Positions 57,158-64,000 of a DNA stretch of 64,000 bases are shown here, piece after piece. The stretch is from assembly GCA_017537345.1 (NCBI GenBank), contig JAFYKY010000017.1, positions 62,001-126,000 on the forward strand. Reading direction: 5' to 3'. A program made the position numbers and the translations under genes. Numbering within the stretch: the first letter of the stretch is position 1; every line of letters begins with the position of its first letter. Under the pieces are notes generated by a model, which worked only from the letters and a program-made list of their open reading frames with translations, was not told where the DNA came from and made no database searches. Source of the stretch: Clostridia bacterium (GTDB taxonomy: Bacteria > Bacillota > Clostridia > Oscillospirales > CAG-382).

Positions 57158-59202
57158 TGGATTTTAAAACACCGTTACAATACGTAAAAGGTATAGGCGA
57201 AGCACGAAGCAAGTGCTTCGCCAAACTTGGTTTATACACGGCAGGCGACCTTGTGTCCTTTTATCCCCGTACATACCAGTACAGAGGGGAAACCAAAAAG
57301 GTTTCCGACGTTATTGACGGTGAAGTGTGTTCAATGGTGCTTACCGTGGATTCCCCTATAAAAAGCGGCGGCGGAAAGGTACAGTATATCAAATTTTCCG
57401 CAGGGGACGATACCGGTACCGTAAATATAACCTTTTTTAACCAAAAATGGCTTTTAAAGGTGTTTTCCCAAGGGCGTGCTTTTCGTTTTTACGGTAAAGT
57501 AACCTTTGGCTTTTACGGAAAAGAAATGGTCTCTCCCGAGGTGGAACCCGTTCTCCACGGAAAAAAATTAAAAGACGTAATTCCCGTGTACCCGCTCACA
57601 AAAGGGCTTACGCAAAAAACGGTGTCTTCCGCGGTAAATAACGTACTTTATTTGTCCGAAGATATAAAAGACGTTCTTCCCGAAGATATACGTAAAAGAT
57701 ACGCGCTTCTTTCCGTGAAAGAAGCGGTAAAGCTTATGCACGCTCCCGGCAGCAGGGATGACGTTGCCAAGGCGCGCCGCACTCTTGCCTTTGAAGAACT
57801 TATAGTTTTTCAGACAGCGCTTCGTATTTCCCGCAGAGGTGTTTCTGCTTCAAAAGGGATAAAAATGTCCTTCAAAAACAGCGGTGTAAAATCCTTTTTT
57901 GAATCTCTGCCGTATTCCCTTACTTCTGCTCAGGAAAGAAGCGTTAAGGAAATACTGGGCGATATGTGCAAGGATACCCCCATGACCCGCCTTTTGCAAG
58001 GCGACGTTGGCAGCGGAAAAACCGCAGTAGCCGCGGCGGCTGTATATTTTGCCGCGAAAAACGGATATCAATCGGCATTTATGGCTCCTACCGAGATACT
58101 TGCTGCCCAGCACGCGAAAACGCTGGATAAAATGCTGGCGCCCTTCGGAATACGGGTAGGTCTGCTTACGGGCGGAATTACAAAAAAACAAAAAACAGCT
58201 TTGCGGGAAAATATCAAAAACGGCGCAGTTGACGTTATAGTCGGCACCAACGCGCTCATTCAGGACGCGGTGGAGTATCAGGCGCTGGGACTTGTTATAA
58301 CCGATGAACAGCACCGCTTCGGAGTTATGCAGAGAGCGCGTCTTACGGAAAAGGGCGGAATAGGGGATATAAAACCTCATATGCTGGTAATGTCCGCCAC
58401 TCCAATACCCAGAACCCTTTCGCTTATCGTATACGGCGATCTTGATATAAGCGTGCTTGATGAACTGCCTCCCGGAAGACAGAAGGTGGATACCTATCTG
58501 GTGGGAAGCGACAAACGCGAGCGGGTGTTCAGAATGATACGTTCCCGCATAGACGAAGGGAATCAGGCGTATATAATATGTCCTTTGGTGGAAGAAAACG
58601 AAGAAAGCGATAAACAAAGCGCAGAGGGCTATGCGGAAGCCTTGCGGAGAGGCAATTTTTCGGATATACATATCGGTATGCTTCACGGAAGAATGTCACC
58701 TGCGGAAAAAGACGAAGTAATGCGCGGATTTTCCAAGGGCGATATAAAAATACTCGTATCCACCACCGTTGTGGAGGTGGGTGTTGACGTGCCCAACGCA
58801 ACTGTAATACTTATAGAAAACGCAGAATGCTTCGGTCTTTCCCAGCTTCACCAGTTGAGAGGGCGGGTAGGCAGGGGCAAGGATAAGAGTATGTGCGTGC
58901 TTTTATCCGACCACGCACAAGGCAAAACGGAAAACCGCCTTAAAATTATGTGCGAAACCAATGATGGATTTAAGATAGCCTCCGCAGACCTCGAGCAGAG
59001 AGGCCCCGGCGATTTCTTCGGCGAAAAGCAATCCGGCGAACTTGTCTTCCGCGTTGCGTCCGCGGCGGATATGAAAATGCTGGAGGAAGCGAAAAAGCTT
59101 TCCGAAGAGCTGTTTTCGGGAGGGCAGGCAAAATACCCCGAACTGTTTGCAAAGGCAAAGGATTTCGCTTCGGGAAACGAAAGAGGTAACAAGATCAGTT
59201 AA
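57157..59202 (+). CDS. recG: ATP-dependent DNA helicase RecG
   Basis: This 681-residue protein has an N-terminal wedge and OB domain (HhH-like YVKGIGEARSKCFAKLG; FYPRTYQYRG), Walker A QGDVGSGKT, then DEQHRFG (DExH), SATPIPRTL, and C-terminal QLRGRVGRGK with the TRG motif region. It remodels stalled forks and branched DNA. Length is normal. It overlaps yhaN and dusB each by one base. Confidence 0.95.
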   Translation: MDFKTPLQYVKGIGEARSKCFAKLGLYTAGDLVSFYPRTYQYRGETKKVSDVIDGEVCSMVLTVDSPIKSGGGKVQYIKFSAGDDTGTVNITFFNQKWLLKVFSQGRAFRFYGKVTFGFYGKEMVSPEVEPVLHGKKLKDVIPVYPLTKGLTQKTVSSAVNNVLYLSEDIKDVLPEDIRKRYALLSVKEAVKLMHAPGSRDDVAKARRTLAFEELIVFQTALRISRRGVSASKGIKMSFKNSGVKSFFESLPYSLTSAQERSVKEILGDMCKDTPMTRLLQGDVGSGKTAVAAAAVYFAAKNGYQSAFMAPTEILAAQHAKTLDKMLAPFGIRVGLLTGGITKKQKTALRENIKNGAVDVIVGTNALIQDAVEYQALGLVITDEQHRFGVMQRARLTEKGGIGDIKPHMLVMSATPIPRTLSLIVYGDLDISVLDELPPGRQKVDTYLVGSDKRERVFRMIRSRIDEGNQAYIICPLVEENEESDKQSAEGYAEALRRGNFSDIHIGMLHGRMSPAEKDEVMRGFSKGDIKILVSTTVVEVGVDVPNATVILIENAECFGLSQLHQLRGRVGRGKDKSMCVLLSDHAQGKTENRLKIMCETNDGFKIASADLEQRGPGDFFGEKQSGELVFRVASAADMKMLEEAKKLSEELFSGGQAKYPELFAKAKDFASGNERGNKIS

Positions 59203-60152
59203 TGAAAATAAATAACCACGATTTCAGATACGGGCTGTTTCTTGCGCCGATGGCAGGGGTTACGGATCGCGCATACCGCGCCCTTTGCGTGCGTTACGGA
59301 GCAGAACTGGTGACCACCGAATTGGTTTCCGCAAAGGCTGTGACTATGGGGGATGAGCGTACTTTCAGGCTGGCGTCCCTTACCGAAGACGAGCATCCTG
59401 CGGCAATACAGATATTCGGCTCCGACCCTTCGGTAATGGGAGAGGCGGCGTATAAGCTTATGAAGCTTTCTCCCGATATGATCGATATAAATATGGGCTG
59501 TCCTGTCCCCAAGATCGTCCGCAACGGTGAAGGATGCGCCTTGATGCAGGACGTTGAAAAAGCGGGCAGGATAGTAGAAAGCGTAGTCAAGAGCGTATCC
59601 GTACCGGTTACCGTAAAAATGCGCATAGGCATGGACGAAAACAGCCTTAACGCTCCGGAGCTTGCAAAAGTGTGCGAAGAAGCGGGAGCTTTGATGATAA
59701 CCGTTCACGGCAGAACGCGAAATAAAATGTATTCCGGCACTTCCGATTGCGATGAAATACGCAGAGTAAAGAACGCCGTTTCAGTTCCTGTTATAGCTTC
59801 CGGTGACGTAGGGCTTACCCTCAAAGGCGATGAAGCGTATTCTCTTACCGGCGCAGACGGACTTGCCGTAGGCAGAGCCGCTATGGGCGCTCCCTGGATA
59901 TTTGCGTATCTTAAGGACGATATTGACGGCGTGCCCCGCCGCGTTATCACCGACACGGAAAAGCTCTCCATAATAAAAGAGCATATAGACAGGCTGTTGT
60001 TTTTTGAGGGGGAACGGGCGCTTTGCCAGATGCGCATACATCTTGCCTGGTATACTAAGGGATTAAAAGGCAGTGCCGCTTTGCGCAGGAATATTAACAC
60101 CGCGGTTACGAAAAATGATTTTTATTCTCTTGCGGAAAGTATTTTCGGGTAG
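59202..60152 (+). CDS. dusB: tRNA-dihydrouridine synthase B
   Basis: This 316-residue FMN TIM-barrel enzyme has LAPMAGVTDRAYRALC, INMGCPVPKIVRNGEGCALM with the catalytic Cys, VKMRIGMD, TVHGRTRNKMYSG, and ASGDVG for phosphate binding. It reduces uridine to dihydrouridine in the D-loop. GRTR and the GCP-PKI spacing fit DusB. It is coupled to recG as TAATG. Confidence 0.92.
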   Translation: MKINNHDFRYGLFLAPMAGVTDRAYRALCVRYGAELVTTELVSAKAVTMGDERTFRLASLTEDEHPAAIQIFGSDPSVMGEAAYKLMKLSPDMIDINMGCPVPKIVRNGEGCALMQDVEKAGRIVESVVKSVSVPVTVKMRIGMDENSLNAPELAKVCEEAGALMITVHGRTRNKMYSGTSDCDEIRRVKNAVSVPVIASGDVGLTLKGDEAYSLTGADGLAVGRAAMGAPWIFAYLKDDIDGVPRRVITDTEKLSIIKEHIDRLLFFEGERALCQMRIHLAWYTKGLKGSAALRRNINTAVTKNDFYSLAESIFG

Positions 60153-60240
60153 TGTTGACATAACATTCGGCATATTACACTACACTTCATTTCAAGCTTT
60201 GTGCAGAGTGCTAAAATGCGTTTGCCGCAGTCGAAAAATG

Positions 60241-60308
60241 TTGACAAACAATTAATAAACCGTTAAAATACCGTTATGAGTGATTATACACTCGGGCGGT
60301 ATTTTTTA
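60241..60308 (+). promoter_or_regulatory. Promoter of the permease gene overlapping a terminator-like hairpin
   Basis: TTGACA (60241-60246), 17 bases and TAAAAT (60264-60269). The -10 box touches the left arm of a hairpin (ATACCG at 60268-60273 with CGGTAT at 60297-60302, inner stem GAGTG/CACTC) followed by TTTTTATT. Read-through from dusB would include the whole hairpin; transcripts starting at this promoter lose its left arm. Confidence 0.6.
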
Positions 60309-60339
60309 TTCCGCCTTAATTTAATTCAGGAGGTCTTTT

Positions 60340-61764
60340 ATGGACAAGTTCTTCAAAATCTCTGAACGCGGTTCAAACGTGAGAACAGAGATAATTGCAG
60401 GCCTTACTACCTTCTTCGCAATGGCATACATTGTAGTTACCAATCCTAATCAGGTAGTTGGCTTTACCTTTGGCGGCCCTTACGATACTATTTGGAACGC
60501 TGTTTATATTGCATCCATACTCGTAGCGGTTGTCGGTACTTTGCTTTACGCACTCTATGCAAAACTTCCTTACGCACAGGCGTGCGGAATGGGTCTTAAC
60601 TCGTTCTTCTTCGTTTCCTTTATTCTTCCCGCACTTCTTTCCGAAGGCGACCCTATAAAGGGATATCAGGAAGGTCTGTTTATTATTCTCCTTTCCGGTT
60701 TTGTGTTCCTTATACTCTCAGTTACCGGTGCAAGAGAATACATTGCAAAAGCACTGCCCGATTGTCTTAAAAAGGCTATCCCCGCAGGTATCGGTCTGTT
60801 TATCGCCTTCATCGGCTTCAAGAATGTTGGCATTATTCAGGAAAACCAGTATACTTTCGTTCAGCTTTTCGATTTCCACGGCGCTATGTACAACGAAGCA
60901 GGCGAATTTCTCGGCGCTTTCGAAGCGTGGAAGGTTATGGCACCCGTTGTACTCGCTCTTCTCGGCTTGTTCCTTATAGCTGTTCTTGATAAAAAGAAGG
61001 TTAAGGGTTCCGTTATTATTACCATAGTTGCCGTTACCGTTCTTTACTATCTCACCACCTGGACCGCTCCCTCCTTTGACCTTGGCAAGATCGGTCAGTC
61101 CTTCAAGGATTTCGGCGAAATCGGTATTATCGGCGCATTCAAGGGTTATACCATCTTCTCCGGCGGCGCAAGCGCAATTATAAACGCTATCGTTCTCGTT
61201 GTTACCTTTACTCTCGTAGATATGTTCGATACTATCGGCACTCTTTACGGTACCGCTTCCCAGGCAAATATGCTTGACGAAAACGGCGACCCTATCGACG
61301 TTAACAAGGCTATGGCTTGCGACTCTATCGCAACCTGCGCAGGTGCAGTATTCGGAACCTCTACTTGTACCACCTTCGTTGAATCCGCAGCAGGCGTTGC
61401 AGCAGGCGGCAGATCCGGTCTTACTTCTCTCGTAACCTCCATCTGCTTCTTCGTATGCTTGTTCCTCACTCCTCTTGCAGCTATCGTTCCCACATGTGCA
61501 ACCGCACCCGCTCTTATCTACGTTGGCGTTCTTATGCTCAAGAACTTCTCCAAGGTTGATATGGACGATATCGCATCTGCAGTGCCCGCATTTATGGCAC
61601 TCATTATGATGCCTCTTACTTACTCTATCTCCAACGGTATCGCAGTAGGCGCTATCTCTTACGTTCTTATCCGTCTCTTCACCGGTAAGTTCACCAAGAA
61701 GGATATAGTAGTTACCATCATCGGCATCCTCTTCCTTGCAAGATTCTTCCTTGTAACGATGTAA
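60340..61764 (+). CDS. NCS2-family purine (adenine/guanine/hypoxanthine) permease, AzgA/PbuG-like
   Basis: This is a 474-residue, roughly 12-14 TM protein. The start FKISERGSNVRTEIIAGLTTFFAMAYI and the motifs GMGLNSFF, FVDMFDTIGTLYG and CAGAVFGTSTCTTFVESAAGVAAGGRSGLTS are typical of the AzgA/PbuG/PbuO proton-coupled purine transporters. Codon bias suggests strong expression. CAGGAGG is well placed. No purine riboswitch core is found in the leader. A strong terminator follows at 61777. Confidence 0.9.
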   Translation: MDKFFKISERGSNVRTEIIAGLTTFFAMAYIVVTNPNQVVGFTFGGPYDTIWNAVYIASILVAVVGTLLYALYAKLPYAQACGMGLNSFFFVSFILPALLSEGDPIKGYQEGLFIILLSGFVFLILSVTGAREYIAKALPDCLKKAIPAGIGLFIAFIGFKNVGIIQENQYTFVQLFDFHGAMYNEAGEFLGAFEAWKVMAPVVLALLGLFLIAVLDKKKVKGSVIITIVAVTVLYYLTTWTAPSFDLGKIGQSFKDFGEIGIIGAFKGYTIFSGGASAIINAIVLVVTFTLVDMFDTIGTLYGTASQANMLDENGDPIDVNKAMACDSIATCAGAVFGTSTCTTFVESAAGVAAGGRSGLTSLVTSICFFVCLFLTPLAAIVPTCATAPALIYVGVLMLKNFSKVDMDDIASAVPAFMALIMMPLTYSISNGIAVGAISYVLIRLFTGKFTKKDIVVTIIGILFLARFFLVTM

Positions 61765-61776
61765 AACCGTTTTTTC

Positions 61777-61819
61777 ATATCCCGTTTGGTGAAAAAATCC
61801 CAAACGGGATATTTTTTTG
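61777..61819 (+). terminator. Rho-independent terminator after the permease
   Basis: A 13-bp perfect stem (61777-61789 with 61800-61812), then a T-run to 61818. Confidence 0.92.
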
Positions 61820-61848
61820 TTTACTTTTGGCATTATTTTTGGTATAAT
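61820..61848 (+). promoter_or_regulatory. SigA-type promoter of tex with extended -10
   Basis: TTTACT (61820-61825), 17 bases and TATAAT (61843-61848) preceded by TGG, an extended -10. It starts right after the permease terminator. Confidence 0.65.
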
Positions 61849-61879
61849 ATACCTATCAATTTCCAAAGGGGAAAAACAA

Positions 61880-64000
61880 ATGGATATTATTGCAAGAATA
61901 GCCGAAGAGCTCCGCATAAAAGCAACTCAGGCGGAGGCGGCTGTAAAGCTTATTGACGAAGGAAACACCATTCCTTTTATAGCTCGTTACCGTAAAGAAG
62001 CCACCGGCTCTCTTGACGATACCGTGCTTCGTGATCTTGATGAAAAGCTCCGTGCATACCGCGCAGTAGAGCAGAGACGAGAAGAAGTCCGCCGTCTTAT
62101 AACCGAGCAGGAAAAAATGACGGATGAAATAAACGCAGCTTTGGATAAAGCAGTGACCGTTGCGGAAATAGACGATATTTACTGTCCTTACCGTCCCAAG
62201 CGCAAGACCCGCGCTTCCGTTGCGGCAGATGCAGGGCTCACACCTCTTTCCGAGCTTATGCTGGCGCAGGAAAAGGATGTGGATATCGTTGCGGAAGCGG
62301 AAAAATATCTTAATCCGGAAAAGAAAATAAACACCGCAGAAGACGCGCTTCACGGTGCTATGGATATTATTGCCGAAGGCGTTTCTGATAACGCATCCTT
62401 CCGTAAATGGATACGTGAATATACTATGAAAAACGGCTTCCTCGCCACAAAGGCAAAGACGGAGGAGGACAGCGTTTACCGTATGTATTACGACAGAAGC
62501 GAGCCTCTTAAAAAGCTGGTTTCCCACCGTATTCTGGCTATTGACCGCGGAGAAAAAGAAGGTTTTCTTTCTGTCAAGGTGGATGTAGATAAGGATTATA
62601 TCGAAGGATATCTTATAGGACAGACCGTTTCCAAGCAGGTATGCTCCTCTACCCAGTATGTGAAAGACGCAGTTATAGACGGTTATGAAAGACTTATCGC
62701 CCCCTCTATTCAGAACGAAGTGAGAAGCGATATCACCGCATCCGCCCAGGAGCAGGCGATAAAGGTGTTTGGAGAAAACCTGCGCAATCTTTTGATGCAG
62801 GCTCCCGTAAAGGGCAAGGTAGTAATGGGCTTTGACCCTGCGTACAGAACCGGCTGTAAAATCGCTGTTGTTGGTGAAAACGGCGAGGTTCTGGATACCA
62901 CCGTGGTATATCCCACTCCTCCCCAGAACCGTACCGAGGACGCAGAGCGTGTTCTTTCCGCTTTGGTAAAGAAATACGGTATTGATATAATTTCTATCGG
63001 TAACGGTACTGCAAGCAAGGAAAGCGAAATTTTCGTTTCTTCGCTTCTTCCCAAGCTCAACCGTCCCGTAAGCTATATTATGACTAACGAAGCAGGTGCT
63101 TCCGTTTATTCCGCATCCAAACTGGGCGCAGAAGAATTCCCGCAGTTTGACGTTTCCTTGCGCAGCGCCGTATCTATCGCCCGCCGTGTGCAGGACCCTC
63201 TTGCGGAGCTTGTAAAGATCGACCCCAAAGCTATCGGCGTGGGACAGTATCAGCATGATATGAACCCCAAGGAGCTTTCCGCTTCTCTTGACGGCGTGGT
63301 GGAGGATGCTGTTTCCTCTGTTGGTGTAGACCTTAACTCCGCTTCAGTTTCTCTCCTTTCCCGTGTTGCGGGTATTTCCTCCAAAACGGCAAAGGCTATA
63401 TACGATTACAGAAATGAAAACCGCCTTTTTAATTCCCGTGAAGAATTAAAAAAAGTAAAGGGAATAGGTGATAAGGCCTTTACCCAGTGCGCAGGCTTTT
63501 TGCGTGTTTCCGAAAGCGCAGAGGTGCTGGATAATACCGCCGTCCACCCCGAAAGCTATGAATCTGCCCGTGCGCTTCTTAAAAAGCTGGGCTACAGCGA
63601 GCAGGATGTAAGAGAGCGCAAGCTTGAGGATATTAAAGCAAAGGCTAACCTTGTAGGTCTGGATTCTTTGGCAGAGTCTATCGGTGTAGGCGTACCTACG
63701 CTTACTGATATGATGAACGAGCTTACTAAGCCGGGACGCGATCCCCGTGATGAACTTCCCAAGCCTATCCTTCGTACCGACGCTATGGATATTTCCTCCC
63801 TTAAGCCCGGTATGGAATTTGTGGGTACGGTACGTAACGTTGCGGATTTCGGCGCATTCGTGGATATCGGCGTGCATCAGGACGGTCTGGTTCATATTTC
63901 CAAGCTGGCAAAAGGCTTCGTGCGCAGAGCGCAGGATGCCACTAAGGTAGGGGAGATAATCAAGGTCCGCGTTATCGAAGTGGACGTTGCCAAAAAACGC
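61880..64000 (+). CDS. tex: Tex family S1 RNA-binding protein, C-terminally cut by the window edge
   Basis: The frame is open for 707 codons to the window end. It starts MDIIARIAEELRI with AAAGGGG upstream. Visible parts are the Tex N-terminal domain (GNTIPFIARYRKEATGSLDD), the YqgF-like region (VMGFDPAYRTGCKIAVVGENG), a helix-hairpin-helix (LKKVKGIGDKAFTQCAGFLR), and the start of an S1 domain near the edge (GMEFVGTVRNVADFGAFVD). Tex proteins bind nucleic acid and affect transcription. Only about the last 15-40 residues should be missing. Confidence 0.92.
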   Translation, partial: MDIIARIAEELRIKATQAEAAVKLIDEGNTIPFIARYRKEATGSLDDTVLRDLDEKLRAYRAVEQRREEVRRLITEQEKMTDEINAALDKAVTVAEIDDIYCPYRPKRKTRASVAADAGLTPLSELMLAQEKDVDIVAEAEKYLNPEKKINTAEDALHGAMDIIAEGVSDNASFRKWIREYTMKNGFLATKAKTEEDSVYRMYYDRSEPLKKLVSHRILAIDRGEKEGFLSVKVDVDKDYIEGYLIGQTVSKQVCSSTQYVKDAVIDGYERLIAPSIQNEVRSDITASAQEQAIKVFGENLRNLLMQAPVKGKVVMGFDPAYRTGCKIAVVGENGEVLDTTVVYPTPPQNRTEDAERVLSALVKKYGIDIISIGNGTASKESEIFVSSLLPKLNRPVSYIMTNEAGASVYSASKLGAEEFPQFDVSLRSAVSIARRVQDPLAELVKIDPKAIGVGQYQHDMNPKELSASLDGVVEDAVSSVGVDLNSASVSLLSRVAGISSKTAKAIYDYRNENRLFNSREELKKVKGIGDKAFTQCAGFLRVSESAEVLDNTAVHPESYESARALLKKLGYSEQDVRERKLEDIKAKANLVGLDSLAESIGVGVPTLTDMMNELTKPGRDPRDELPKPILRTDAMDISSLKPGMEFVGTVRNVADFGAFVDIGVHQDGLVHISKLAKGFVRRAQDATKVGEIIKVRVIEVDVAKKR

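Noticed and set aside
60153-60339. Purine riboswitch before the purine permease
   Set aside because: No conserved purine aptamer core is found, and the stretch from promoter to start codon is too short to hold an aptamer.
61856-63256. Long minus-strand open frame opposite tex
   Set aside because: Shadow of tex, which is the recognisable protein in this stretch.
1-64000. CRISPR array, integrase, transposase or phage block
   Set aside because: No direct repeats with regular spacers and no mobile-element protein were recognised. Gene order looks chromosomal throughout.

Overview
The window looks like a chromosomal segment of a spore-forming, Gram-positive member of the Clostridia, most likely Oscillospirales or a relative. 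The evidence is gene content (a SleC/SpoIID-type lytic protein, DacF-type D,D-carboxypeptidase, RicT, WalJ, YhaO/YhaN, a ClpE-like ATPase, DUF4358, DUF5711), AGGAGG-type ribosome binding sites, and many promoters close to TTGACA-N17-TATAAT. I see no insertion sequence, phage gene, integrase or CRISPR array. Base composition is moderate and coding density is high. The species assignment is inference.

Layout. 1-5.2 kb: start of typA (minus), a cortex-lytic-like protein with three peptidoglycan-binding repeats, a three-gene operon of small unknown proteins, and a minus-strand operon coaW-DUF4358 lipoprotein-HTH protein. 5.3-9.8 kb: holB-ricT followed by an MBOAT/DHHW pair for O-acylation of a surface polymer. 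9.9-26.5 kb: sixteen closely packed minus-strand genes running ruvC-ruvA-ruvB-methyltransferase-ecfA1-ecfA2-ecfT-truA-DUF5711-cvpA-clpE-degenerate P-type ATPase-DUF1858-mscL-BadF kinase-thrS. 26.6-39.5 kb (plus): acpP, a HAD phosphatase, nagA with a ROK-like kinase, a secreted SGNH protein, rlmB with a second degenerate P-type ATPase-like protein, an EF-G paralogue and an AlgX-like lipoprotein. 39.6-41.4 kb (minus): a promoter, a 26-codon leader ORF, a terminator hairpin, a methyltransferase and a GNAT acetyltransferase, which together resemble an attenuation-controlled resistance-type cassette. 41.4-49.7 kb: dacF, pgi, a small P-loop protein, a Nudix hydrolase, an ADP-ribosylglycohydrolase (minus), an FkbM methyltransferase, galactokinase and walJ. 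49.8-52.9 kb: an ECF sigma factor with a long C-terminal extension, a threonine-aldolase-family enzyme, and tRNA-Met and tRNA-Glu (minus). 53-64 kb: pgeF-yhaO-yhaN-recG-dusB, a purine permease and the start of tex.

Functional themes. DNA repair and recombination (ruvCAB, yhaO/yhaN, recG), translation and RNA modification (thrS, truA, rlmB, dusB, EF-G paralogue, two tRNAs), envelope work (SleC-like, DacF, MBOAT/DHHW, AlgX-like lipoprotein, MscL), and sugar and amino-sugar use (BadF kinase, nagA, ROK-like kinase, pgi, galactokinase).

The most unusual content is two large membrane proteins built like P-type ATPases in which the catalytic motifs I could check are replaced, including the phosphorylated aspartate (13.3-16.0 kb and 33.4-35.9 kb). 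Next are the leader-peptide/attenuator unit at 41.1-41.3 kb and the sigma-factor fusion at 49.8 kb.
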